From contig NZ_JQKI01000023.1 in the NCBI RefSeq assembly GCF_000745965.1, positions 26,846 through 90,845 of the forward strand: 64,000 nt of DNA, written 5' to 3'. How positions within the stretch are numbered: the first letter of the stretch is position 1; every line of letters starts with the position of its first letter. The position numbers and the translations under genes were made by a program. The notes under the pieces were generated by a model, which made no database searches, was not told the origin of the DNA, and saw only the letters and a list, made by a program, of their open reading frames with translations. Positions 1 through 8,457 of this stretch are shown piece after piece. Source of the stretch: Edaphobacter aggregans DSM 19364. GTDB lineage: Bacteria; Acidobacteriota; Terriglobia; Terriglobales; Acidobacteriaceae.

Positions 1-30
1 GCCGCGAATAATATAGTGCTTCAGCGACAT
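1..30 (-). CDS. 5' end of an unidentified gene (partial)
   Basis: The complement shows an ATG at 30 followed by nine sense codons (MSLKHYIIRG) before the window ends. A good ribosome binding site (gaggag then ggc) lies about 8 bases upstream of the ATG, and this is the main reason to call it. The gene would be divergent from kdsD, with roughly 200 bases between them. Too little is visible to name the product. Confidence 0.45.
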   Translation of the reverse strand, partial: MSLKHYIIRG

Positions 31-238
31 CGCAAGCCCTCCTCAACTACATCGTGCAGGGCCCCGTAGCAGATTACTCTAGTCCCCTCGCCGCAAATTT
101 GCATATGAATTTTCCTGATCCGACAGACCCTATTACGGCTCGTACAACGCCGTCGTCGTCACCCGCTCTGCTAGCATCGGGAAGGCTCAAAACGATGTCG
201 CTCAGAATTACCCGCTGATAACAACACCTCGCAGAATC

Positions 239-1243
239 ATGTCCGACGCTCCGCTCAATCCCGAAGGCCACACGCTCCCCTCCGAGTTCGTCCGCATCGA
301 GGCCCGCGCTCTGCTCGAGCTCTCCCTCCGGCTCGACGGCCCCATGCTTCCACCCTTCACCCAGGCCGTCGATCTGCTGCTCGAGACCATCGCCCGGCAG
401 AGTCGCATCATCGTCACCGGCATCGGCAAGAGCGGCATCATCGCCCGCAAGATCGCCGCCACGCTCCGCTCCACCGGAACCCCCGCCCACTACCTGCATC
501 CCGCCGACGCCGTGCACGGCGACCTCGGCATGCTCTCGCACGGCGACACCGTCATCGCGCTCTCCTCGAGCGGCGAGACCGAAGAACTCCTCCGCCTTCT
601 CCCGCTCCTCAAGCGGCTCGCCGACAAGATCATCACCCTCTGCGGTTGCCCAACCTCAACCCTCGCGCAGGCCAGTGATGTCGTACTCGACTCCAGCGTC
701 TCCACCGAAGCCTGCCCGCACAACCTCGCGCCCACAGCCTCCACCACTGTCATGCTCGCCCTCGGTGACGCGCTCGCCCTCGAGGTCAGCCGACGCCGCG
801 GCTGGCGTCCCGAAGACTTCGCAGAGCTTCACCCCGGAGGCCGCCTTGGCAAGCGCCTCGCCCGCGCCGCCGACCTGATGCACTCCGGCGATGCCCTGCC
901 GCGCGTCCTTCCCTCAACCCCCATGCCCCAGGTCATCTACGAGATGTCCCGCAAGAAGCTCGGCATGACTACCGTGCTCGACGACAACGGCCTCCTGCTC
1001 GGCATGATCTCCGACGGCGACCTGCGCCGCCTGCTCGAGCGCGACGGCGGCCGTGCCCTCGATCACACTGCAGCCGAGATCATGAATACGCATCCCGTCA
1101 CCATCGCGGCATCCGCGTTCGCGTCCTCTGCGCTCGCCCTGATGGAAGAGAAGAAGATCACCTCGCTGATCGTCACCGATCCTCACCATCAAGCTCAGGG
1201 CGTCGTTCATCTCCATGACCTCTGGACATTGCAGCTCCTTTGA
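239..1243 (+). CDS. kdsD: Arabinose-5-phosphate isomerase (SIS + two CBS domains)
   Basis: Interconverts ribulose-5-phosphate and arabinose-5-phosphate, the first step towards the Kdo sugar of lipopolysaccharide, in the cytoplasm. The 334 residues match the full family length. The N-terminal SIS domain (about 30-180) has the sugar-phosphate-binding motifs GIGKSG and SSSGETEE. The link HPGGRLGKRL is typical of the KdsD/KpsF/GutQ family. Two CBS motifs follow (about 210-330), including MISDGDLRRLLE. The protein ends LHDLWTLQLL. A second copy of this tail lies 450 bases downstream (1671-1733), so the present 3' end may be the product of an insertion. The family call is firm; KdsD rather than KpsF/GutQ is the default where no capsule genes are seen. 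Confidence 0.93.
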   Translation: MSDAPLNPEGHTLPSEFVRIEARALLELSLRLDGPMLPPFTQAVDLLLETIARQSRIIVTGIGKSGIIARKIAATLRSTGTPAHYLHPADAVHGDLGMLSHGDTVIALSSSGETEELLRLLPLLKRLADKIITLCGCPTSTLAQASDVVLDSSVSTEACPHNLAPTASTTVMLALGDALALEVSRRRGWRPEDFAELHPGGRLGKRLARAADLMHSGDALPRVLPSTPMPQVIYEMSRKKLGMTTVLDDNGLLLGMISDGDLRRLLERDGGRALDHTAAEIMNTHPVTIAASAFASSALALMEEKKITSLIVTDPHHQAQGVVHLHDLWTLQLL

Positions 1244-1306
1244 CGTTTCCATCAAAGTTCAAATCAACATTGAACTAAACTGGAAACCAAGGTAAATTCG
1301 ACGCCA

Positions 1307-1669
1307 ATGCGCATCATTTCCGTTCGGTGGGAAGCAGTCGCAACTATATTTGCAATTGGATACGGGATAGTTGGTCTCGGCAATTTTCTATTTTTTGCGT
1401 TTACCGATGCTCCATCCCTGTCCCTGCCCCTAGGCATAGTGGGTCCTCTTTTTCATCTCAATATCACTATCAACCTCTCGCGGTCGACAAGCACAATCTA
1501 TTGTCTTTTTGGCTGCTTTGCCTCAATTCTTGCGCATGCCTTCACCGGTTGGCTCTCGGGGGCGGCGATGGCAGTATGTTTCAATGCTCTGGCCAAGAGA
1601 ACGGGTGGAATCGATGCAAAATTTGTTTCAACAACCCACGAAGAGAGTTCTGTAAACTCCGTAAGCTAA
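1307..1669 (+). CDS. Small hydrophobic membrane protein of unknown function
   Basis: 120 residues with about three predicted membrane segments: around 8-32, 38-55 and 62-95. The last carries small residues (GWLSGAAMA). The tail is polar. I recognise no family. Base composition is visibly lower in G+C than kdsD and proS. The gene sits between the kdsD stop and a second copy of the kdsD tail, which suggests the whole 1.25-1.67 kb piece was inserted. A +1-frame ORF overlaps it (1327-1674), but the hydrophobic pattern favours this frame. Whether it is expressed is unknown. Confidence 0.5.
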   Translation: MRIISVRWEAVATIFAIGYGIVGLGNFLFFAFTDAPSLSLPLGIVGPLFHLNITINLSRSTSTIYCLFGCFASILAHAFTGWLSGAAMAVCFNALAKRTGGIDAKFVSTTHEESSVNSVS

Positions 1670-1670
1670 C

Positions 1671-1733
1671 ATGACTGTCTTTCGTGAGCGATGGACGTAT
1701 CTCCACGATCTCTGGACTCTCGAGCTGATCTAA
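1671..1733 (+). pseudogene. Displaced copy of the kdsD 3' end
   Basis: Reading from the ATG at 1671 gives 20 codons, ending with YLHDLWTLELI and a stop. The current kdsD ends LHDLWTLQLL and a stop. Nine of ten positions from LHD onwards are identical or conservative, and the codons differ at several third positions, so this is not a recent perfect duplication. The likely explanation is that the original kdsD tail lies here and an inserted segment now separates it from a gene carrying a replacement tail. This is inference; a comparison with related genomes would settle it. Confidence 0.6.
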
Positions 1734-1745
1734 CCGCAGCGCCGC

Positions 1746-2224
1746 ATGCAGGAGCCTCTCAACCTCGACTCCCTCTCGATGCCCCTCACTCCAGAGGGCC
1801 TCTGCGAAGGCGAGTTCCAGCTCGTTCTCGTTCGCTTCGAGCTCCATCCCGCGCATCACGTGCCGACCTACCAGTTCTACATGGTTCATCGCGAGACCCA
1901 CGAAGTCCTCGGCAACATCCGACTCTCCATCGGCTCAACCGATCACCTCGTCCGTTAGCAGGCCACATCGGCTACGGTGTCCTTCCTCAACATCGAGGTC
2001 ATCGCTACGCAGCCCGCGCCGTTCGCCTCCTCCTTCCCTTTGCGCACAGGCTCGCCATCAATCCGCTCTGGATCACCTGCGACCCCGAGAACTTCGCCTC
2101 ACGAAGAACCCTCGAGCTCGCCGGCGCTGAATTAGTCGAGATCGTCGACGTTCCCGCCGACTGCATCATCCATCGCAAAGGCTATCCCCGCAAGTGCCGT
2201 TATCGTCTGTCGACGCAACCGTAA
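1746..2224 (+). pseudogene. GNAT-family N-acetyltransferase, frameshifted
   Basis: Two overlapping frames together spell one GNAT acetyltransferase of about 159 residues. The first frame (1746-1958) gives the N-terminal half with an ETHEVLGNIRLSIGST strand. The second frame resumes at GHIGYGVLPQHRGHRYAARAV, the acetyl-CoA binding motif A region, and continues through NFASRRTLELAGA to a stop at 2224. The switch is explained by loss of one base near 1957, where a Tyr codon became part of a TAG. This type usually acetylates amino groups of proteins or small molecules. It could be a true pseudogene or a single-base assembly error. Confidence 0.8.
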
Positions 2225-2317
2225 CGATTCGCAGACAAATCGGCCTGCGTCGGAAGTTAGAATAGGGAGAACGTCATCAAGCCCTCGCTCGAAGAGCCGG
2301 AAGGTCACTCAGAACGC

Positions 2318-4126
2318 ATGCATCGCTGGTCGCAACTCTTCATCCCCACCCTTCGTGAAGCCCCTGCAGACGCCGAGGTCGCCAGCCACAAGCTCCTTCT
2401 CCGCGCCGGCTACGTCCGCCAGCTCGGCGCAGGCATCTACAGCTATCTCTTCCTCGGCAACCGCTCCATCAACAAGATCATCGCCATCGTGCGCGAGGAG
2501 ATGGACAAGATCGGCCAGGAGTTTCTGCTGCCCGCGCTCAACCCGCGCGAGATATGGGAGGAGACCGGACGGTGGCAGGTGATGGGCGACAACATGTTCC
2601 GCCTCAAGGACCGCAAGGGCGCCGATCTCTGCCTCGGCATGACGCACGAAGAGGTCATGACCTCCATCGCGCGCAACGAGCTGCGCAGCTACAAGCAGCT
2701 CCCGCAGATCTGGTACCAGATCCAGACCAAGTTCCGCGACGAGCCGCGCCCCAAGTCCGGCCTGCTGCGCGTGCGCCAGTTCATCATGAAGGACGCCTAC
2801 TCCTTTGACATCGATGAGGCGGGTCTGGACGATAGTTACAACAAGCACGATACTGCCTACCGCCGCATCTTCACTCGCTGCGGGCTCGAGTTCGTCGCCG
2901 TCGAAGCCGACTCTGGCGCCATGGGAGGCTCGGCCTCGCAGGAGTTCATGGTCTACACCGACGCCGGCGAAGACCTCATCGCCAGCTCCTCCTCCGGCTA
3001 CGCCGCCAACCTCGAGAAAGCCACTTCGCGCCTCGCTCTGGTCGAAGATCTCGCGCCCACAGGCGACGGCCAGCCCGAGCTCGTCCACACGCCCGGCCAG
3101 CGTACTATCGAAGAGGTCGGCGCCTTCCTCAACGTCCAGCCGCAGTACCAGATCAAGACCATGGCCTACATGGCCGCGCTTCCCGAGGCCGACCACGCTA
3201 AGCTCGGCGCGCTTCGTCCCGTCGTCATCTTCCTCCGCGGCGATCACTCGCTCAACGAGGCCAAACTTGCCGCGCTCGCAGGCGGAGAACTACGCCCGAT
3301 GACTCCGGAAGAAATCGTCGAGATCTTCAAGGCTCCCGCCGGCTACCTCGGCCCCATCGGCCTCGACCCCGCGCCGCACCCGAAGAAACCCGGCACGCTC
3401 GTCATCCTCGACAAAGCTCTCGAAAGCCGCACCAACCTCATCGCCGGAGCCAACAAGGAGGGGTACCATCTTCGCAACGTCACTCCCACGCGCGACTTCA
3501 AGCCGACCGTCGTCGCCGACGTGCGCAACATTAACGAGGGCGAACTCGATCCCGTCTGCGGCGAACCTCTGCGCCTCGGCAAGGCCGTCGAGATCGGCCA
3601 CATCTTCAAGCTCGGCTACAAGTACTCCAAATCCATGGGAGCCTCCGTCCTCAACCGCGACGGTAAAGAGGTCACGCCCATCATGGGAAGCTACGGCATC
3701 GGCATCGAGCGCATCCTTACCGCGGCCATCGAGTCATCCGCCGCAGCAAACGATGGCTCCGCCTACGCCCTGCACCCGGCTATCGCGCCCTTCCAGGTCG
3801 TCGTCACCGTCACCAACACCGCCGACGCCGCCCTGTCCTCCGCCGGCGAAAAGGTTGCCGCCGAGCTCACTGAGGCCGGTCTCGACGTTCTGCTCGACGA
3901 TCGCGACGAGCGCGCCGGGGTCAAGTTCAAGGACGCGGACCTCATCGGCATCCCCTATCGAATCAACATCGGACGCGGAATTGCTGAAGGCAAGGTTGAA
4001 TTCGTTGACCGCCTCAACCGCCATACCCAAGAAGTTGCACTGGAGCGCATAGCCTCAACCGTAGCTGATCAGATAACATCCGCCCTGCAGCCCGCGCTTC
4101 CCGCTTTTGCCATCAAACCGTCTTAA
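2318..4126 (+). CDS. proS: Prolyl-tRNA synthetase
   Basis: Charges tRNA-Pro with proline in the cytoplasm. At 602 residues it has the bacterial (YbaK-insertion) architecture: a class II catalytic core, an editing insertion between motifs 2 and 3 (about residues 235-395), and a C-terminal anticodon-binding domain (about 490-600). Visible signatures are the N-terminus [14 protein letters not shown], motif 1 around [15 protein letters not shown], motif 2 [13 protein letters not shown] and motif 3 [13 protein letters not shown]. The anticodon domain contains [20 protein letters not shown]. The PBP gene starts 12 bases downstream, so the two may be co-transcribed. Confidence 0.97.
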   Translation: MHRWSQLFIPTLREAPADAEVASHKLLLRAGYVRQLGAGIYSYLFLGNRSINKIIAIVREEMDKIGQEFLLPALNPREIWEETGRWQVMGDNMFRLKDRKGADLCLGMTHEEVMTSIARNELRSYKQLPQIWYQIQTKFRDEPRPKSGLLRVRQFIMKDAYSFDIDEAGLDDSYNKHDTAYRRIFTRCGLEFVAVEADSGAMGGSASQEFMVYTDAGEDLIASSSSGYAANLEKATSRLALVEDLAPTGDGQPELVHTPGQRTIEEVGAFLNVQPQYQIKTMAYMAALPEADHAKLGALRPVVIFLRGDHSLNEAKLAALAGGELRPMTPEEIVEIFKAPAGYLGPIGLDPAPHPKKPGTLVILDKALESRTNLIAGANKEGYHLRNVTPTRDFKPTVVADVRNINEGELDPVCGEPLRLGKAVEIGHIFKLGYKYSKSMGASVLNRDGKEVTPIMGSYGIGIERILTAAIESSAAANDGSAYALHPAIAPFQVVVTVTNTADAALSSAGEKVAAELTEAGLDVLLDDRDERAGVKFKDADLIGIPYRINIGRGIAEGKVEFVDRLNRHTQEVALERIASTVADQITSALQPALPAFAIKPS

Positions 4127-4138
4127 GAAAGAAGCACC

Positions 4139-6736
4139 TTGCCCGTCAAACTCAAATACGGCAGCAGCAAATCCGGTGGCACCCAGCGGAGCTTCATCGA
4201 CAGGCTCCATCTCGAGAACCGCTTCGTCCGAGTCGCGCTGGTCGCAGTGCTAGGCTGCCTCGTACTTGCCGCCACTGTCTTCGGCTACTTCTACTTCAAG
4301 TACGAGCGCATCGTCGACGACCGGCTCGCCAAAGGGCCGATGTTTGCCAGCGTCTCGCAGATCTACGCCGCCCCGCGCGAGGTCCGCAACGGCCAGAAGC
4401 TCTCCGCCTCCACGATCGCCGCTGACCTCCACCGCGCAGGCTACAACAGCAACCCGCAGCTCGGCACCTACCAGATCAACGGCGACAGCATCTTCATCAA
4501 GCCCGGCCCCGAGAGTTACCACACCACCGACGGCGCCACCATCACGACCAGCAGCGGAGTCGTCCAGCGCATTACCGCCGAGAACGGAGCCGCGCTCAGC
4601 GCCTACGAGCTCGAGCCGCAGCTCATCACCGCGCTCTCCGAGGACAGCAGCCGAACCAAGCGCCGCCTCATCACCTACAAAGACATTCCCCCGCGCATGG
4701 TTCAGGCGGTCACCTCCATCGAAGACCGCAACTTCTTCGAGCACAGCGGCATCAACTTCCTTCGCATCGTCAAGTGTGGCGTCCAGGATGTCACCAGCGG
4801 CCGCAAACGCTGCGGCGGCTCCACCATCACCATGCAGCTGGCGCGCGGCTTCTTCCTCACGCCCGAGAAGCGTCTCAAGCGCAAGCTCATCGAGATCCTG
4901 ATCACCTTCCAGCTCGAGTCGCGCTTCTCCAAGCAGCAGATCTTCGAGATGTACGCCAACCAGATCAACCTGGGGCACCGCGGAAGCTACGACATCAACG
5001 GATTCGGTGAGGCCTCGCAGGCCTTCTTCGGCAAAGATCTCAAGCAACTCGACACCGCTCAGGAAGCCCTCCTCGCGGGCATGATCCAGAGCCCAAGCCG
5101 CCTCAACCCCTACCGTCACCCCGAGCGCGCCATCGCTCGCCGCAACGTTGTACTCGACTCCATGGTCGAGACCGGAGCCATCTCCGCCTCCGAGGCCACG
5201 CGCGCCAAGGCCGAGCCCCTCCGCCTGGCGCCCCTGAGCGTCGACGCCAGCGAGGCCCCCTACTTCGTCGATCTCGTCCACGATCAGCTCGTCCAGCGCA
5301 TCAGCGATCAGGATCTCGCTCATCAGAGCCTCCGCATCTACACCTCTCTCGATCCCGACCTCCAGCGCGCTGCCTCCGAGGCCGTCGATATCGGCATGAA
5401 GAACGTCGACGAGATGGTGCGCAAGCGCTACGCCCGCAAAGAAGATGGCGGCCCCATCACCTATCCGCAGGTCGCGCTCATCGCCCTTAACCCCCACACT
5501 GGCCAGGTTCTCGCCCTCGTCGGCGGAAGAAACTACGCGCAATCGCAGCTGAACCACGCCGTCGCCCAACGTCCCACCGGCTCTATCTTCAAGCCCTTCG
5601 TCTACGCCACGGCCTACAACACTTCGCTCAATGGAACGAACATCGACGGTAACGGTCCCTTCACCGCAGTCACTAAAATCAACGACGATCCCCAGGACTT
5701 CGGTACCGCTGGTAAGTCGTATATGCCTGGCAACTTCGTGAAGGGCGAGTACCCCGGCATGGTAACTGCCGTCAACGCCCTCGCGCACTCGCTCAACATT
5801 GCCACCATCGCTCTTGCCCAGGAGGTCGGCTACAACAATGTCGCCGCGCTCGCCCGCTCAGCCGGCATCGCAAATGTCCGCGGAACCCCTTCGGTCGCAA
5901 TCGGGTCCTATGACGCCACGCCTATCGATATGGCCGGCGCTTACACTGTCTTCGCCAATAGCGGAGTTCACATCAACCCGTGGATGCTCGCCTCGGTTCG
6001 CAACCCCAACGGCGACATCGTCGCCGACTACGCGCCCGAGGCCAAGCAGGTCATGGACCCGCGAGCCGCCTACCTTACGCAGTCGCTGCTCGAAGGCGTG
6101 ATGAACTACGGCACCGCCGCAGCCGTCCGCGCACGCGGCTTCAGCGCTCCCGCAGCCGGCAAGACCGGAACCAGCCACGACGCCTGGTTCGCCGGCTACA
6201 CCTCCAACCTCATCTGCATCGTCTGGGTCGGCAACGACGACTACACCGACGTCAAGATCGAAGGAGCCCACGCCGCTGCGCCGATCTGGGCCGAGTTCAT
6301 GAAGCGTGCCATCCAGCTTCCGCAGTACTCCGACGTCAAGCCCTTCTCGCCGCCCGAGGGTGTCACCGTCGCGAAGGTCGACCGCGATTCGGGCCTGCTC
6401 GCCGACTCCTCGTGCCCCGACCACACGACGAACGCCGCCTTCCTCGACGGAACCGCGCCCACCGGGTCCTGCAGCCAGATGAACGAGAGCCCCCAGAACT
6501 TCTTCCAGAAGCTCTTCGGCCTCGGCGGCCACCCGGCAGAGCCAAATCCCGCCTCAAATCCGTCTTCTGCCGCGCCGCCACCCGTCCCGCATTCCTCTCC
6601 CGTCACCTCGCCGAACGCCACCCCTCCGCCCAGCCAGCCGGAGCAGCCGCAGAAGAAGAAGAACATCTTTCAAAAAATCTTCGGCGGCGGCGGAGACAAG
6701 AACAAACAGCCGCAGCCCGTCCCGGCCCCGCAGTAG
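4139..6736 (+). CDS. mrcB: Bifunctional class A penicillin-binding protein (PBP1B-like)
   Basis: Polymerises and cross-links peptidoglycan on the outer face of the inner membrane. There is a short cytoplasmic N-terminus and one membrane anchor (about 31-53). A UB2H-like domain follows (about 65-150: [16 protein letters not shown]). The GT51 transglycosylase has [10 protein letters not shown] and [11 protein letters not shown], with catalytic Glu in EDRNF. The transpeptidase has SIFK (active Ser), SLN and KTGT. The UB2H-like domain favours PBP1B over PBP1A. The roughly 85-residue tail is rich in Pro, Ser and Gln and ends in low-complexity Lys/Gln/Pro. The reading frame begins with TTG, 12 bases after proS; no in-frame ATG precedes the conserved region. 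Confidence 0.93.
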   Translation: MPVKLKYGSSKSGGTQRSFIDRLHLENRFVRVALVAVLGCLVLAATVFGYFYFKYERIVDDRLAKGPMFASVSQIYAAPREVRNGQKLSASTIAADLHRAGYNSNPQLGTYQINGDSIFIKPGPESYHTTDGATITTSSGVVQRITAENGAALSAYELEPQLITALSEDSSRTKRRLITYKDIPPRMVQAVTSIEDRNFFEHSGINFLRIVKCGVQDVTSGRKRCGGSTITMQLARGFFLTPEKRLKRKLIEILITFQLESRFSKQQIFEMYANQINLGHRGSYDINGFGEASQAFFGKDLKQLDTAQEALLAGMIQSPSRLNPYRHPERAIARRNVVLDSMVETGAISASEATRAKAEPLRLAPLSVDASEAPYFVDLVHDQLVQRISDQDLAHQSLRIYTSLDPDLQRAASEAVDIGMKNVDEMVRKRYARKEDGGPITYPQVALIALNPHTGQVLALVGGRNYAQSQLNHAVAQRPTGSIFKPFVYATAYNTSLNGTNIDGNGPFTAVTKINDDPQDFGTAGKSYMPGNFVKGEYPGMVTAVNALAHSLNIATIALAQEVGYNNVAALARSAGIANVRGTPSVAIGSYDATPIDMAGAYTVFANSGVHINPWMLASVRNPNGDIVADYAPEAKQVMDPRAAYLTQSLLEGVMNYGTAAAVRARGFSAPAAGKTGTSHDAWFAGYTSNLICIVWVGNDDYTDVKIEGAHAAAPIWAEFMKRAIQLPQYSDVKPFSPPEGVTVAKVDRDSGLLADSSCPDHTTNAAFLDGTAPTGSCSQMNESPQNFFQKLFGLGGHPAEPNPASNPSSAAPPPVPHSSPVTSPNATPPPSQPEQPQKKKNIFQKIFGGGGDKNKQPQPVPAPQ

Positions 6737-6828
6737 TCTGTGCCACATCGTAAAAAATTGTCTCGCTCGACTGCACCACGACCCGAGAAATGGTCTAAGA
6801 TGTTTGCTTCCGTTGCGAGAACGCCGCC

Positions 6829-7614
6829 ATGTTCTGCGAGTCAGACTCTTCGGCCGTCGCCTCGATACCCCGTCCGTCTCTCTCCCCGAGTCGGCGACGC
6901 GATCTCCTCGAACTTACCACCGGCTACGGCCTTATCCTCCTTGTGCTCTGGACGCCGCGCTACTTCCAGAGGCCCCTCTATCTCGCTGCCGTCGCCTGGA
7001 TTCTTCTCGTCACCATTCTCTCGTTCGACGGCTGGGCCATCACCGGCCTGCGCCCCTCGCGACCCAGCCGTTCGCTCTGGACCCTCGGCGGCGCACTTCT
7101 CCTCGCATCCATCGCCATCGTCTTCGCCCTCAAACTCCGCACGTTGCACCACCCGCACGGCACCGCGCCCTTCATCAAGGCATTCTGGGGATACGCCCTC
7201 TGGTCGCTCGTACAGCAGTTTCTGTTGCAGTGCTTCGTCCTGCTCCGCCTGCTTCGCATCCTCCCCAGTCAACGCGCAGCGATTGCCGCGGCCGCCGGCC
7301 TCTTTGCCACCGCTCACCTCCCCAACCCGCTCCTCACCGTCATCACGCTCATCTGGGGATTCGCCGCCTGCATGCTCTTCCTTCGCTACCGCAACCTCTA
7401 CACGCTGGGACTGATGCACGCGATCTTCGGAATATCCCTCGCCATCACCGTTCCCGGCCCGGTCAGCCGCAACATGCGCGTCGGCCTCGGCTATCTCCGC
7501 TACCCCTCCACACACGGCCTTCATCTCAGCCAGAGCGACCACACCGTGTCCACCGAGGCATGCGTCATCGCCGCCGCCCCTACCCTGCGCTCCGCGCGCC
7601 ACGCCCGCCCGTAG
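6829..7614 (+). CDS. CPBP-family membrane protein lacking the catalytic Glu pair
   Basis: Polytopic 261-residue protein with about seven hydrophobic segments and CPBP (CAAX protease / bacteriocin-processing, PF02517-type) layout. Motif 1, normally EExxxR, reads QQFLLQ here. Motif 2 is FATAH and motif 3 is MHAIFG, so both later His residues are kept. Without the two glutamates, proteolysis by the known mechanism is doubtful. The last 31 codons overlap the 3' end of the convergent gene at 7521-8396, and that stretch (SARHARP end) is low in hydrophobic character. It may belong to a distinct non-protease branch of the family. Confidence 0.78.
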   Translation: MFCESDSSAVASIPRPSLSPSRRRDLLELTTGYGLILLVLWTPRYFQRPLYLAAVAWILLVTILSFDGWAITGLRPSRPSRSLWTLGGALLLASIAIVFALKLRTLHHPHGTAPFIKAFWGYALWSLVQQFLLQCFVLLRLLRILPSQRAAIAAAAGLFATAHLPNPLLTVITLIWGFAACMLFLRYRNLYTLGLMHAIFGISLAITVPGPVSRNMRVGLGYLRYPSTHGLHLSQSDHTVSTEACVIAAAPTLRSARHARP

Positions 7615-8396
7615 AACACCCCCGCCACCGCCGCCAGCAATACATAACGCCAGTTGAAGTACGCTGCACGCTTGTTGAAGTGCGACAGCCCAAACAGCAC
7701 CGCCGTCAACACCAACGCCGGAACCCGCCCCATGCGCCGCTCCAGCAGATTCTGCAACCACCCTCGAAAGAACAGTTCCTCTGGCACTGCAATGAAGAAG
7801 AACGTCCCCACAAAGGCTCCCGCAGCCCGCGCAAGACTAGGCAATCCGACGTGAAGATGCAGAAACTCCAATGCCAGCCCAAGCGGCAGCGCAATCGGCA
7901 CGTAGAAGGCGAACTCCCTCAGCCCCACCACAACGTCGCGCCAGCGCAGCCGCAGATCGAACCCCACGCCATCCAGCTGCCGGATCACCAGAAATCCATA
8001 GATCCCAGCATCCAGCAGAAGCATCTTACTGAAGACCGCCATCCGCGGCGGCCACGCCGGCTCAAACCAGCGCAGATCGACCGCCAGCCCCAGTACCGCC
8101 AGCACAAAAAAGTCGCGCCACGTACCGCGCCCACCTGGGTCGCTCTGCCTGGCATGCTCCAGCAGCACCGCCACCGCAACCGGAAGCAACGCATACAGCG
8201 CAAACCAGTCCCATAGAAAGATCCCGCCCCACCGCGCCACCAGCACGTAAGGAATACACAGCAGCGCAGGCAGCATCAGCCTCACCGGCGGTGGAAGTCT
8301 CTTCCTGAGCCCTCGAAACCAGTCTGCAAAGAACGCCGCCGCAACAAACGGCGCCAGCGTCAGCAGAGCTGCAACGACAGTAGCCGGGGCCAACAT
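7521..8396 (-). CDS. CPBP family intramembrane glutamic protease
   Basis: 291-residue integral membrane protein with about eight hydrophobic segments and all three CPBP motifs: EELFFRG (catalytic Glu pair), FGLSHFNKR and HASVDTVW. Members cleave within or next to membrane segments; some process prenylated or bacteriocin-type peptides, but the substrate here is unknown. The N-terminal half (about 1-120) carries additional membrane spans before the protease core. It is convergent with, and overlaps by 94 bases, another CPBP gene, and lies 61 bases beyond the stop of lhr on the same strand. Confidence 0.88.
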   Translation of the reverse strand: MLAPATVVAALLTLAPFVAAAFFADWFRGLRKRLPPPVRLMLPALLCIPYVLVARWGGIFLWDWFALYALLPVAVAVLLEHARQSDPGGRGTWRDFFVLAVLGLAVDLRWFEPAWPPRMAVFSKMLLLDAGIYGFLVIRQLDGVGFDLRLRWRDVVVGLREFAFYVPIALPLGLALEFLHLHVGLPSLARAAGAFVGTFFFIAVPEELFFRGWLQNLLERRMGRVPALVLTAVLFGLSHFNKRAAYFNWRYVLLAAVAGVFYGRAWRAERRVGAAAMTHASVDTVWSLWLR

Positions 8397-8457
8397 CCCG
8401 TCAGTCTAGTGGTTCGCAGCCCACTCTCCAACTCGCCCGCATCCGATCGCCACCAGC

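Noticed and set aside
4250..5788. 512-codon minus-strand ORF opposite the PBP gene
   Set aside because: Shadow ORF caused by high GC; Val/Asp/Gly-rich and without motifs, while the plus strand has all PBP signatures.
6804..8216. 470-codon plus-strand ORF across both CPBP genes
   Set aside because: Arg/Pro/His-rich shadow spanning two well-supported genes; membrane pattern absent.
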